Shown: positions 8,701-15,180 of the stretch, in pieces
How the letters are laid out: each line of letters opens with the position of its first letter
How positions within the stretch are numbered: the first letter of the stretch is position 1
Source: an uncultured Duncaniella sp.
GTDB taxonomy: Bacteria > Bacteroidota > Bacteroidia > Bacteroidales > Muribaculaceae
NCBI GenBank assembly: GCA_910578515.1
Contig: CAJTQR010000002.1
Coordinates: 248,001 to 312,000, forward strand
Direction: 5' to 3'
DNA length: 64,000 nucleotides
Program-made: the position numbers and the translations under genes
The notes under the pieces: generated by a model
Databases searched by the model: none
Told to the model about the DNA's origin: nothing
What the model saw: only the letters and a program-made list of their open reading frames with translations

Positions 8701-9598
8701 TGTGCCCTCGACCTCTATCAACCGCCGTGTGTTTGAGAACCTTGTGCTTGCAGGTGCATTCGATAGCTTCACGGAATTCAAGCGTGAGGATTATCTGCAG
8801 GAGACACCCAGCGGCTCGACATGTTCGGAGGTGCTAATCCGTTACGGACAGGCTTATCAGGCTGATTTGCAGTCGTCGGCTATGTCGCTCTTTGGTGATG
8901 ATGCCGAGATGTCTACCTCGGGACGTCCATCAATAATTCCGGCTCCCGAATGGGCTAACGCTGTTAAACTGGAGAAGGAACGCGAGCTTGTGGGTATGTA
9001 TCTGTCGGCCCACCCGCTCGACCCATATTATATGGAATTGAATTATGGTACATCCTGTACCGTGAAGGGGTACACCGAGTTTAATCCCGTTGAGGGTGTT
9101 GACCTTACATTCGGTGGCATGGTGGTGGATTTCACACGACGTCCTGCCAAGAACGGTGGGTTCTTCGGTATCCTCAAGATGGAGGATTACACCGGCAGTG
9201 CCGAATTCATGCTGTTTGGTCAGACATATATTGATTTCCATAACTATGGTGTGCCCGGTACACCTATACTTATTACCGGTCAATATCAGCGCCGTTTCGC
9301 TAACTCCGACCTGCGTTTCAATATCACAAACATCCGTCTGCTTGACGATGTGAAAGGTAAGCTTGTGCGCAACATCACCATCGACCTCCCTACTGATAAG
9401 GTGTCGCTCCACATCAAGGAGCTGCTGGAGGAGCAGCTTAACAGTGCCACTCCGCAGGATGGTGAGCTTGCATTCAGGATATTCGACCCCTCAATCAACC
9501 GCTCGCTTCACCTTTCGTCCTCGCGGCGCATACCTATCACCCGCTCTTTGGTGGATGCGCTGAAGGAGGAGGATGTCAATTTTACAATCAATGACTGA
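5786..9598 (+). CDS. dnaE: DNA polymerase III subunit alpha
   Basis: This is the replicative DNA polymerase catalytic subunit, about 1,270 residues, the normal size for DnaE. I prefer the ATG at 5786 because the protein then begins MVPFIHLHVHSQYSLLDG, matching the N-terminal PHP domain; an ATG at 5762 would add eight residues. The polymerase acidic motif PDIDVDFDDDGR lies near residue 500, preceded by GPGRGSAAGS. TGVHACGVI, ALYRPGPMDYIP and the helix-hairpin-helix and OB-fold regions follow in order towards the C-terminus (AHPLDPYYMEL near 1070). trxA starts 40 bases after its stop, so the two probably share a transcript. Many long antisense frames over this gene are shadows. Confidence 0.97.
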   Translation: MVPFIHLHVHSQYSLLDGQASVTGLVDKALDCGMPGFALTDHGNMFGVKEYFNYVNKLKGKFKGKIADAKERLENATPEEAEAIRPEVEAEIAKYEKKLQFKPIFGCEMYVAKGSLTDRSDKTDKGRHLVVIAKNLKGYKNLIKIVSQAHTEGFYHHPRTDKAALAAHREGLIVCSACLGGEIPRLIATGQLEEAEKSVMWFKETFGDDYYIELQRHKTNMPGANRETYIEQERVNPVLIELARKHDIKIIATNDSHFINAEDAEAHDRLICISTNNFVADDTRMRYTKQEWFKTQDEMAEVFPDLPEALSNTMEILDKVEVYSIDHSPIMPFFEIPADFGTEEEYRSRITEQDLFEEFTRDENGNEVLSPEAAKKKIEKLGGYDKLYRIKFEADYLAKLAYEGAERRYGSPLTPELEERIRFELYIMKTMGFPGYFLIVQDFINVARHKLGVSVGPGRGSAAGSVVAYCLGITQVDPIKYDLLFERFLNPDRISLPDIDVDFDDDGRADVLHYVTERYGEDKVAHIITFGTMAAKSAIKDVARVEQLPLPESNRLANLVPKRMPDGPDGKTLKTTLGNCYKYVPEFAPELSSQNYLVRETLEYAKRLEGNVRNTGVHACGVIICRDPITDWVPVATAVDKSAESKDNDKMIVTQYEGSIIEDTGLIKMDFLGLKTLSIIKEALSNIKQTRGIDIDIETIDINDPKTYQLYCEGRTVGTFQFESAGMQKYLRELQPSTFEDLIAMNALYRPGPMDYIPDFIARKHGRSPIVYDIPVMEKYLKDTYGVTVYQEQVMLLSRLLANFTRGQSDTLRKAMGKKLIAKMNELEELFLKGGQENGHDPKVLTKIWNDWKKFASYAFNKSHATCYSWVAFQTAWLKANYPSEYMAAILTRNRSDITKLTGFMDECKRMKISVLGPDVNESFNEFGVNSHGDIRFGLGAIKGIGEGVVKAIIEERKANGPYESVYDFVERVPSTSINRRVFENLVLAGAFDSFTEFKREDYLQETPSGSTCSEVLIRYGQAYQADLQSSAMSLFGDDAEMSTSGRPSIIPAPEWANAVKLEKERELVGMYLSAHPLDPYYMELNYGTSCTVKGYTEFNPVEGVDLTFGGMVVDFTRRPAKNGGFFGILKMEDYTGSAEFMLFGQTYIDFHNYGVPGTPILITGQYQRRFANSDLRFNITNIRLLDDVKGKLVRNITIDLPTDKVSLHIKELLEEQLNSATPQDGELAFRIFDPSINRSLHLSSSRRIPITRSLVDALKEEDVNFTIND

Positions 9599-9638
9599 TA
9601 GTAATCATCAAAAATACAAACTTAAAAATTTTACCAAA

Positions 9639-9959
9639 ATGAATTTTACTGACGAGAATGTACATGAAATTATCGCTTCAGGCAAGCCTGTGGTAATTGA
9701 TTTTTGGGCTACATGGTGTGGTCCTTGTATGCGCATGGCTCCTGTAGTGGAGGAACTTGCCGCTGAATACGAAGGCAAAGTAGTGGTAGGTAAGTATAAC
9801 ATCGAAGAGGAGAACGACCTCGCTGCAAAGTATCGCATCATGTCAATCCCCACTATTCTTTTCTTCAAGAATGGTGAGCAGGTACGTGACCTACGTCTGG
9901 CAGGTGCGCAGCCTAAGGAAACTCTTCGCGACCAGATTGAAAAGCTTATAGCTCTTTAA
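9639..9959 (+). CDS. trxA: Thioredoxin
   Basis: A cytoplasmic disulfide reductase of 106 residues when started at ATG 9639. An in-frame start at 9573 would overlap dnaE and add an unlikely 22-residue head. The redox motif WCGPC is at residues 26-30 within DFWATWCGPC, the cis-proline loop is in SIPTILFF, and the final helix is complete, so this is a full single-domain thioredoxin without a signal peptide. It follows dnaE by 40 bases and is followed by a strong terminator. Confidence 0.95.
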   Translation: MNFTDENVHEIIASGKPVVIDFWATWCGPCMRMAPVVEELAAEYEGKVVVGKYNIEEENDLAAKYRIMSIPTILFFKNGEQVRDLRLAGAQPKETLRDQIEKLIAL

Positions 9960-9992
9960 TAATTAAGACTAAGAGATTATCAGACAATCTCA

Positions 9993-10029
9993 GAGAGGGC
10001 TGTCCGGCAAGTTGTAGGACAGCTCTCTC
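9993..10029 (+). terminator. Hairpin terminator after trxA
   Basis: The arms 9993-10005 and 10017-10029 pair over 12 of 13 positions around an 11-nt loop, 34 bases past the trxA stop. Confidence 0.75.
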
Positions 10030-10043
10030 TGTGTATAGTAGGC

Positions 10044-10089
10044 AAATTAAAAATGCTGCCTGACGTTCGTCGGACAGCATCTTTAATTT
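10044..10089. terminator. Second hairpin, probably a bidirectional terminator
   Basis: AAATTAAA at 10044 pairs with TTTAATTT at 10082-10089 around an ATGCTG/CAGCAT core and a TTCG-containing loop. The A-run on one side and T-run on the other allow termination from both directions between the convergent trxA and M23 peptidase genes. In the rest of the gap (10090-10297) I see only a small hairpin near 10206-10229 and an isolated TAAATTTG at about 10159. Confidence 0.75.
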
Positions 10090-10297
10090 ACTAATTCCTT
10101 TTAGTTACATTCCGGAGGGGAAAGCTCTTACCGCCTCCGCGGTGGTCTCTTCGACCTTCTAAATTTGCAAGAAATGTTTTCGGTATAATTATCTGAAGCG
10201 AGATTCCATGGTTGGTAATAACCATTGGAGGGGTTATGTGTAACTGACAGTTACAATACGGATAACTGAAATTTTGTGTTATATTGCAAGGTTGCCG

Positions 10298-11134
10298 TTA
10301 TTTCTTGGCAGTTGTCTTTGCCTTAGTGCTCTTGCGGGTGGTGCGACGCTTTGCAGTGGCTTTGCGGGTGCTCTTTTTCTTGGCAGGAGCGTAGTTCTGC
10401 GACTTGCCGTAGGTACGCTTGTCAAATGCAAATACATCCTTGTGGGGCACCTGGTTCTCGAAGTCAATGATGGCTGCGGGGTTGATGGGTATACCGAGAT
10501 AGCGGGTCTCGAAGTGGAGGTGTGCGCCTGTGCTGCGGCCGGTGTTTCCACCGAGGGCAATAGGTTCACCTGCCTTGACATACTGGTCGGGCTTCACGAG
10601 GAAGCGGCTGAGGTGACCGTAGACAGTCTCCATGCCATTGTTGTGGCGAATCACCACGTAGTAGCCATAACCTCTTCTTTCGTATTTTGTAAGGCGGATT
10701 TTGCCTGAGAATGCAGCTCGCACAGTGTCGCCTACCTGAAGTTTCAGGTCAATGCCGTAGTGCATGCGGCGGAAACGTGAACGGTAGCCGTAGTTTGAGG
10801 TGATGTGGCCGGGACAAGGAGTGGTGTACTCTGACACGTCGATGTCGTGGTGTTCGGGGATGGTCACGGCTGTTCCGTAGGGGTTTACTCGTTCGCTGTT
10901 CCAGAAATTGCCGAAGATTTCTTCGTCAAACTTGGCTTCGCGTTCTTTCAGGTCATCGAGGAGGATATTGTTGTTCTCGATTTTGAAAGGGTTGGTTGAT
11001 GGTTTCTGATTTGCTATCAGCGAGGAGTGCTGGTTGGCATGGGATTCGGGGAGTTTAAGTTGCGCCTGTGCAGCCAAACCGGCTATTGATAAGAATGATA
11101 TTGCTAATATTGAGCTTATTTTTTTGAAATTCAT
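10298..11134 (-). CDS. M23 family (LytM-type) peptidoglycan endopeptidase
   Basis: An exported zinc metallopeptidase of 278 residues. The signal peptide (about 1-24) contains ILAISFLSIAGLAAQAQ. The LytM domain follows: HITSNYGYRSRFRRMHYGID supplies the first His/Asp zinc ligands and the later HLHFE motif supplies the third. The fold is complete, so it is probably active on peptide cross-links. The last 30 residues are an unusual Lys/Arg/Thr/Ala tail with KKKSTRKATAKRRTTRKS, resembling a histone H1 tail, which may bind anionic cell-wall or surface polymers. It lies 91 bases downstream of ndk on the same strand and could be read from the same promoter. Confidence 0.9.
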   Translation of the reverse strand: MNFKKISSILAISFLSIAGLAAQAQLKLPESHANQHSSLIANQKPSTNPFKIENNNILLDDLKEREAKFDEEIFGNFWNSERVNPYGTAVTIPEHHDIDVSEYTTPCPGHITSNYGYRSRFRRMHYGIDLKLQVGDTVRAAFSGKIRLTKYERRGYGYYVVIRHNNGMETVYGHLSRFLVKPDQYVKAGEPIALGGNTGRSTGAHLHFETRYLGIPINPAAIIDFENQVPHKDVFAFDKRTYGKSQNYAPAKKKSTRKATAKRRTTRKSTKAKTTAKK

Positions 11135-11225
11135 TTTGGTATTTTCGTGGTTCCTTGCAAGAGGAGAGTGATGTCTGAATGTTTATTAACTGAGGGAAAG
11201 AGTGCTGAATTTAAGGTCAGTCCCG

Positions 11226-11690
11226 CTATGGGAGCTCAAGGTCGCTGTTGATAAATTTTATCGTAGCGGGGGTGTAGTCAAAAATTTCATCGTCGCTGAA
11301 GAAGCGTTTTATTTCAACTTCGGCATCCTCAGGCGATGAAGAGGCGTGGATGATGTTTTCCTGATTGGACATTGAAAAGTCTCCACGGATTGTACCTGGG
11401 GCAGCTTGGCGACCGTTAGTGGCGCCTGTCATGCTGCGTACCACATTTATGGCATCTACCCCTTTCAAGCATGCCACAATCACCGGAGTGGCTGTCATTG
11501 ATGCTATGATGTGGGGGAAGAAAGGCTTGTCGATAAGGTGAGCGTAATGCTCTTTCAGAAGCTCTTCGGAGAGTTTCATCATTTTCATGCCTGCAATGAC
11601 CAGTCCTTTCTGCTCAAAGCGGGAAAGCACTTTTCCCACGAGAGCCCGTCCGATGGCCGATGGCTTGAATATGATAAGAGTCTGTTCCAT
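11226..11690 (-). CDS. ndk: Nucleoside diphosphate kinase
   Basis: It transfers the gamma-phosphate between nucleoside triphosphates and diphosphates through a phosphohistidine, balancing NTP and dNTP pools. Its 154 residues fit the family. The N-terminal TLIIFKPSA strand, the SMTGATNGRQAAPGTIRGDF nucleotide loop and the active-site histidine in NIIHASSS (His115) are present. The usual HGSD after this histidine reads HASS here, a change common in Bacteroidetes. A clear -7 box lies 43 bases upstream. Confidence 0.95.
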   Translation of the reverse strand: MEQTLIIFKPSAIGRALVGKVLSRFEQKGLVIAGMKMMKLSEELLKEHYAHLIDKPFFPHIIASMTATPVIVACLKGVDAINVVRSMTGATNGRQAAPGTIRGDFSMSNQENIIHASSSPEDAEVEIKRFFSDDEIFDYTPATIKFINSDLELP

Positions 11691-11732
11691 TCGATGTTTT
11701 AACTTATTTTTAGATTCTTGCTTTAATCAGTT

Positions 11733-11740
11733 CAAAGATA
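11733..11740 (-). promoter_or_regulatory. -7 box of the ndk promoter
   Basis: Minus-strand TATCTTTG matches TAnnTTTG exactly. The -33 region is only T-rich. GAACTGATTAAAG, close to the scattered motif, overlaps its end. Confidence 0.6.
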
Positions 11741-12009
11741 GTCATTTTGAGCCTATTGAAAAAATTATGTCAAGCCAAAAAATCTAAATGACTGGAAATA
11801 AAGTTAAAACGGTTTGGCTAAATATTTTTATGATAGTAAGTTAGCTGAAAATGTGAAAATTACCTAAATTTCCTCAACTTATTTTCATACTTAAAATCGC
11901 GTGTAAATTTTTGTTAATTATTGTATTTTAATGTCATCTCAAATTAACACATTCTTCTTAAAAATGTGCAATTTTTGTTCAATTGTTAGCTGATATGGGG
12001 GTATTTTTG

Positions 12010-12017
12010 TAATTTTG
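12010..12017 (+). promoter_or_regulatory. -7 box of the antiporter promoter
   Basis: TAATTTTG lies 28 bases before the TTG start at 12046, giving a very short leader. A TTGTTA element stands 21-24 bases upstream. Confidence 0.5.
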
Positions 12018-12045
12018 CAACGAATTAAGTAACTTCTAAGGAAAA

Positions 12046-13470
12046 TTGGCATTAAACAGACTTTTTGGCACACGCAGTTGCCCTTCGCTCGTTATTTCGT
12101 GGATTCCCCTTGTGTTTTTGTTGTTGACCCTCATCAGTGTCATTGCCGTATCGGGTGCTGACGCTGTGTCGGAGATAGGTCCGTGGATATTGCTCGGTGC
12201 CTCGGCGCTTGCCTTATGCCTGTCGGCTGTGGGTAAAGTGGTGTCGCGGCGTGGCATCGTGCTGGGCATGTTCCGCAGCGGCGCCCAGATTCTACCGGCG
12301 GTGCCAATCCTGGTGTGTATAGCCATGGTTGCTACCAGCTGGATGCTCTCGGGGGTGGTCCCTACGTTGATTTATTACGGTCTTGAGATTCTTTCGCCAA
12401 GGCTTTTCCTTGTGATTACCTGTGCTGTATGCTCGGTGATATCTGTACTCACCGGCAGTTCCTGGACCACTATCGCCACCATCGGCGTGGCATTCATGGG
12501 GATTGGCGAGGTGATGGGCTATAGCGACCCGTGGATTGCCGGTGCGATAATCTCCGGCGCCTATTTCGGTGATAAGGTGTCGCCTCTTAGCGACACTACC
12601 GTAGTCGCTTCATCGACAGCCGGAGTGGAGCTTTTCAAGCACATTCGTTATCTTACATATACCACAGTGCCTGCGATGCTCATATCGTTGGGTGTGTTTT
12701 TCTGCGCCGGAATGTTTTCACATCCGGGGGGCAGCGTTGACTCGGCTGAGATGCTGATGGCGCTTGACTCTACTTTCAACATCACTGCGTGGACTCTTGT
12801 GATTCCTGTGGTGACACTTCTGCTGATAGTGCTTCGTGTGCCCACGTTGATAGTGCTTTTCGTGGCGGCTATGCTCGGTGCTGCCGGGATATTCATATTG
12901 CAGCCTGGGTTGGGTATGGAGTTTTTGAGTGTGGTGTCGACCCTTTGGGGTGGCTCTTCGCTTGCTACCGGAAATGAAGCCCTCGACACTTTGGTGAGCA
13001 CCGGGGGGATTCTCGGGATGCTTCCCACTATTTATCTGGTGCTTAGTGCTATGGTGTTTGGTGCGGTGATGATAGGGACAGGAATGCTTGCCAGAATCAC
13101 CGATTCGCTCACATCATCGCTACATAACCGTACCGGGATTGTTTCCGCCACCGTGGGGAGTGGTCTGGCTATGAACTGCTGCACCGCCGACCAGTATCTA
13201 TCGCTCATCATTACCGGTAATATGTACCGCTCGGTGTACCGTCGCTTCGGTCTGGAGCCGAGGTTGCTCGGTCGCTCCATGGAGGATTCCATATCGGTCA
13301 CTTCGGTGCTGATACCCTGGAACTCATGTGGCGTCACTCAGGCAACGGTGCTTGGGGTGAGTACTCTGGCATATTTCCCTTACTGTATCTTCAATATCCT
13401 CACTCCCATCATGAGCATAATTGTGGCGAGAATAGGCTACAAGATACCTCAGATGCGCCTCTCTGCATAA
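12046..13470 (+). CDS. nhaC: NhaC-type Na+/H+ antiporter
   Basis: An inner-membrane secondary transporter of 474 residues with about 11-12 hydrophobic segments, probably exchanging sodium (or another cation or organic acid) for protons. Family signatures include LTGSSWTTIATIGVAFMGIG, ISGAYFGDKVSPLSDTT and ETAIHE-free loop regions typical of NhaC, with NCCTADQYLS and IPWNSCG near the end. The start is inferred to be TTG at 12046: an in-frame stop lies just upstream (12037) and the next ATG would remove a membrane helix. A -7 box 28 bases upstream agrees with this. Malate/lactate antiporters of the same family are the alternative. Confidence 0.85.
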   Translation: MALNRLFGTRSCPSLVISWIPLVFLLLTLISVIAVSGADAVSEIGPWILLGASALALCLSAVGKVVSRRGIVLGMFRSGAQILPAVPILVCIAMVATSWMLSGVVPTLIYYGLEILSPRLFLVITCAVCSVISVLTGSSWTTIATIGVAFMGIGEVMGYSDPWIAGAIISGAYFGDKVSPLSDTTVVASSTAGVELFKHIRYLTYTTVPAMLISLGVFFCAGMFSHPGGSVDSAEMLMALDSTFNITAWTLVIPVVTLLLIVLRVPTLIVLFVAAMLGAAGIFILQPGLGMEFLSVVSTLWGGSSLATGNEALDTLVSTGGILGMLPTIYLVLSAMVFGAVMIGTGMLARITDSLTSSLHNRTGIVSATVGSGLAMNCCTADQYLSLIITGNMYRSVYRRFGLEPRLLGRSMEDSISVTSVLIPWNSCGVTQATVLGVSTLAYFPYCIFNILTPIMSIIVARIGYKIPQMRLSA

Positions 13471-13497
13471 TCAGATACATCTTTCTGCATAAACGGA

Positions 13498-13536
13498 GGA
13501 CTGGCATGGTGCGCTATGGCCGCACCATGCCAGTCC
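13498..13536. terminator. Perfect 16-bp hairpin between convergent genes
   Basis: Arms 13498-13513 and 13521-13536 pair perfectly around a 7-nt loop. It lies between the ends of nhaC (+) and hpf (-). T-runs are short on both sides, but the stem is very stable. Confidence 0.75.
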
Positions 13537-13604
13537 TTATGAGAGTAACTTATTTCAATCCGGGGGCATTTGAAATCCCGCCGGAGCCCTCATCATGAGG
13601 TTGA

Positions 13605-13892
13605 TTACTTGTCTTTATATTTTTCCAACTGCTTGTCGAGCGCTTCGATAGCGAGGTCGATAGCTTCCTCAAAAGTGTCGGCGGTCTTGTCGGCCACGAG
13701 CTTGTCCTGAGGCACGAGCACGCATACGGTTGCCTGCTTGTTGAGTGCAGTTTCTGGTTTCACTACTTTCAGAGAGATTTCCACTGTGTTGATAGCCGGG
13801 TTGCGGCGCACAAGTTTGTCAATCTTTTTGTTGATGAAGGAATTAAGCTTCTCGGTGATGTCGAAGTGGATAGCTTTGATGTTAATGTCCAT
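13605..13892 (-). CDS. hpf: Short ribosome hibernation promoting factor
   Basis: A 95-residue protein of the HPF/RaiA (YfiA) family that binds the small ribosomal subunit and silences or dimerises ribosomes in slow growth. The sequence opens MDINIKAIHFDITEKLNSF and shows the beta-alpha-beta-beta-beta-alpha pattern, with the helical end TFEEAIDLAIEALDKQLEK. It lacks the long C-terminal dimerisation domain, so it is the short form. Its start overlaps the end of the recombinase gene by 11 bases, a linkage common in Bacteroidales. Confidence 0.9.
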   Translation of the reverse strand: MDINIKAIHFDITEKLNSFINKKIDKLVRRNPAINTVEISLKVVKPETALNKQATVCVLVPQDKLVADKTADTFEEAIDLAIEALDKQLEKYKDK

Positions 13893-14844
13893 GTTTTCCT
13901 CCTTTTTTTAGAGCACGGGGATGTGCGAGTTGGTAATTTTGTTTGATTTCACGATATGTTATGTGCGTGTACACTTGAGTTGAGGCAAGTGACGCGTGAC
14001 CTAACAGTTGCTGTACGGAGCTAAGGGGAGCGCCATTGTTGAGCATGTCGGTTGCAAATGAATGGCGCAGCACGTGGGGACTCAGCCTGGTGGCATGGAC
14101 GCCTCCGAGAGAGAGGGCTGTGTGGACCACGTTGTAAGCGAGCTTGCGGTAGATTGGTTCGCCGTTTTTGCGGACGAAAAAATGCGCCTCGCTGTCGTTG
14201 ATGCCCACCGCTGTGGTGCTTGCGGAATCACGTAATTGCCGATATGCTTCGATGGATTCTCCTAACCGGGCTCCGAAAGGAATTATCCTTTCCTTATTAC
14301 GTTTTCCATGTACTTTTAGTTCACCTCTGCGGGTGTCGACATTTATGTCAAGCAGGTCTACGAGTTCCTGACAGCGCATTCCGGTGGAATAAAACATTTC
14401 CACTATCAACCTGTCGCGCAATTCGTTGAAATCGTCGGTTGCCGCCGGGTTGTCGGCCGAGAGGAGTTCCTCGGTCTCGTTGGGTCTGATATACACGGGG
14501 AGTTCCTTGGACGGTCGCGATAGGGTGAGTGCGGATGCGGGGTTGGCTTTGAGACCGTGATTGCGCATGAGATAGCGGAAAAAGGCACGGAGTGCGGAGG
14601 CTTTGCGGCGTATGGTGCGCGGGGTGCATCCGCCACGTGCGAGTGAGCCTATCCATTGGCGCAAATCGTTGGTGGTCACGTCGAATGGAGAAAGCAGGTC
14701 GAGAGGTGAAGTCGTCACTTCTTCCGCTTTTCCCGTGGCAAATTCGGCCCATTGAGTAAGGTCGCGCCTGTAGGCATCGACCGTCAGCGGGGAGTAGTTT
14801 AGCTCAAGCCGCAGATAACTCAGAAATTCCTCCACGAGATTCAT
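13882..14844 (-). CDS. xerC: XerC/XerD-type tyrosine recombinase
   Basis: A 320-residue tyrosine recombinase with an N-terminal SAM-like core-binding domain (about 1-105) and a catalytic domain. The active residues are all present: Arg157 (STGMRCQEL), Lys181, His257 and Arg260 (SPHVLRHSFA), His283 (LLGHASL) and the nucleophile Tyr292 (TQVYTHI). Length and linkage to hpf indicate the housekeeping chromosome-dimer resolvase rather than a mobile-element integrase; no integrative element is evident beside it. Whether it is XerC or XerD cannot be decided by eye. Confidence 0.88.
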   Translation of the reverse strand: MNLVEEFLSYLRLELNYSPLTVDAYRRDLTQWAEFATGKAEEVTTSPLDLLSPFDVTTNDLRQWIGSLARGGCTPRTIRRKASALRAFFRYLMRNHGLKANPASALTLSRPSKELPVYIRPNETEELLSADNPAATDDFNELRDRLIVEMFYSTGMRCQELVDLLDINVDTRRGELKVHGKRNKERIIPFGARLGESIEAYRQLRDSASTTAVGINDSEAHFFVRKNGEPIYRKLAYNVVHTALSLGGVHATRLSPHVLRHSFATDMLNNGAPLSSVQQLLGHASLASTQVYTHITYREIKQNYQLAHPRALKKGGKHGH

Positions 14845-14893
14845 TCGCTGTCAGATTTGTTGAGGAGATATGATGCTCCTCATGTTTCGATAG

Positions 14894-14924
14894 CGAAAAT
14901 ACGGATAAAAAATCACAATGGCAA
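14894..14924 (-). promoter_or_regulatory. Promoter of the xerC-hpf unit
   Basis: On the minus strand TTG (14922-14924) is 20 bases from TATTTTCG (14894-14901), one mismatch from the consensus. The start codon is 50 bases downstream. A GAGGAG/CTCCTC hairpin follows near 14864-14883. Confidence 0.5.
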
Positions 14925-15048
14925 GAAAAAAGGTGAGAAATTGAAAATTAATCGGAATACTAAAAACACCGGGCGCCATTTTGTGATAATGTAAATAATA
15001 TTCGATGCTGTCTGTGACAAGGGTGTGGATACATCTGACCAAATGGAA

Positions 15049-15094
15049 ACAGCCCCGTCAAAACAAACTTGATGCGATGTTTTGACGGGACTGT
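15049..15094. terminator. Hairpin terminator for the glycan locus
   Basis: 17-bp arms with one mismatch (15049-15065, 15078-15094) lie about 90 bases beyond the end of the minus-strand GH106 gene. The remainder of the 14845-15180 gap holds only the xerC promoter. Confidence 0.75.
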
Positions 15095-15180
15095 CCGCGT
15101 TCCACTGACGATTGAAAAGCTTGAATCAGTTTTGAAAACCGGTTAAATTGTTTTATTCATGGGAATCCTTCACACAATGA

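Noticed and set aside
13882..14844. Tyrosine recombinase as an integrase of a mobile element
   Set aside because: Length, linkage to hpf and lack of attachment sites, excisionase or cargo genes point to the housekeeping Xer recombinase.
14845..15180. Possible tRNA or small RNA gene in the gap
   Set aside because: No cloverleaf or TTCGA arm could be built; only a terminator hairpin and a promoter are visible.
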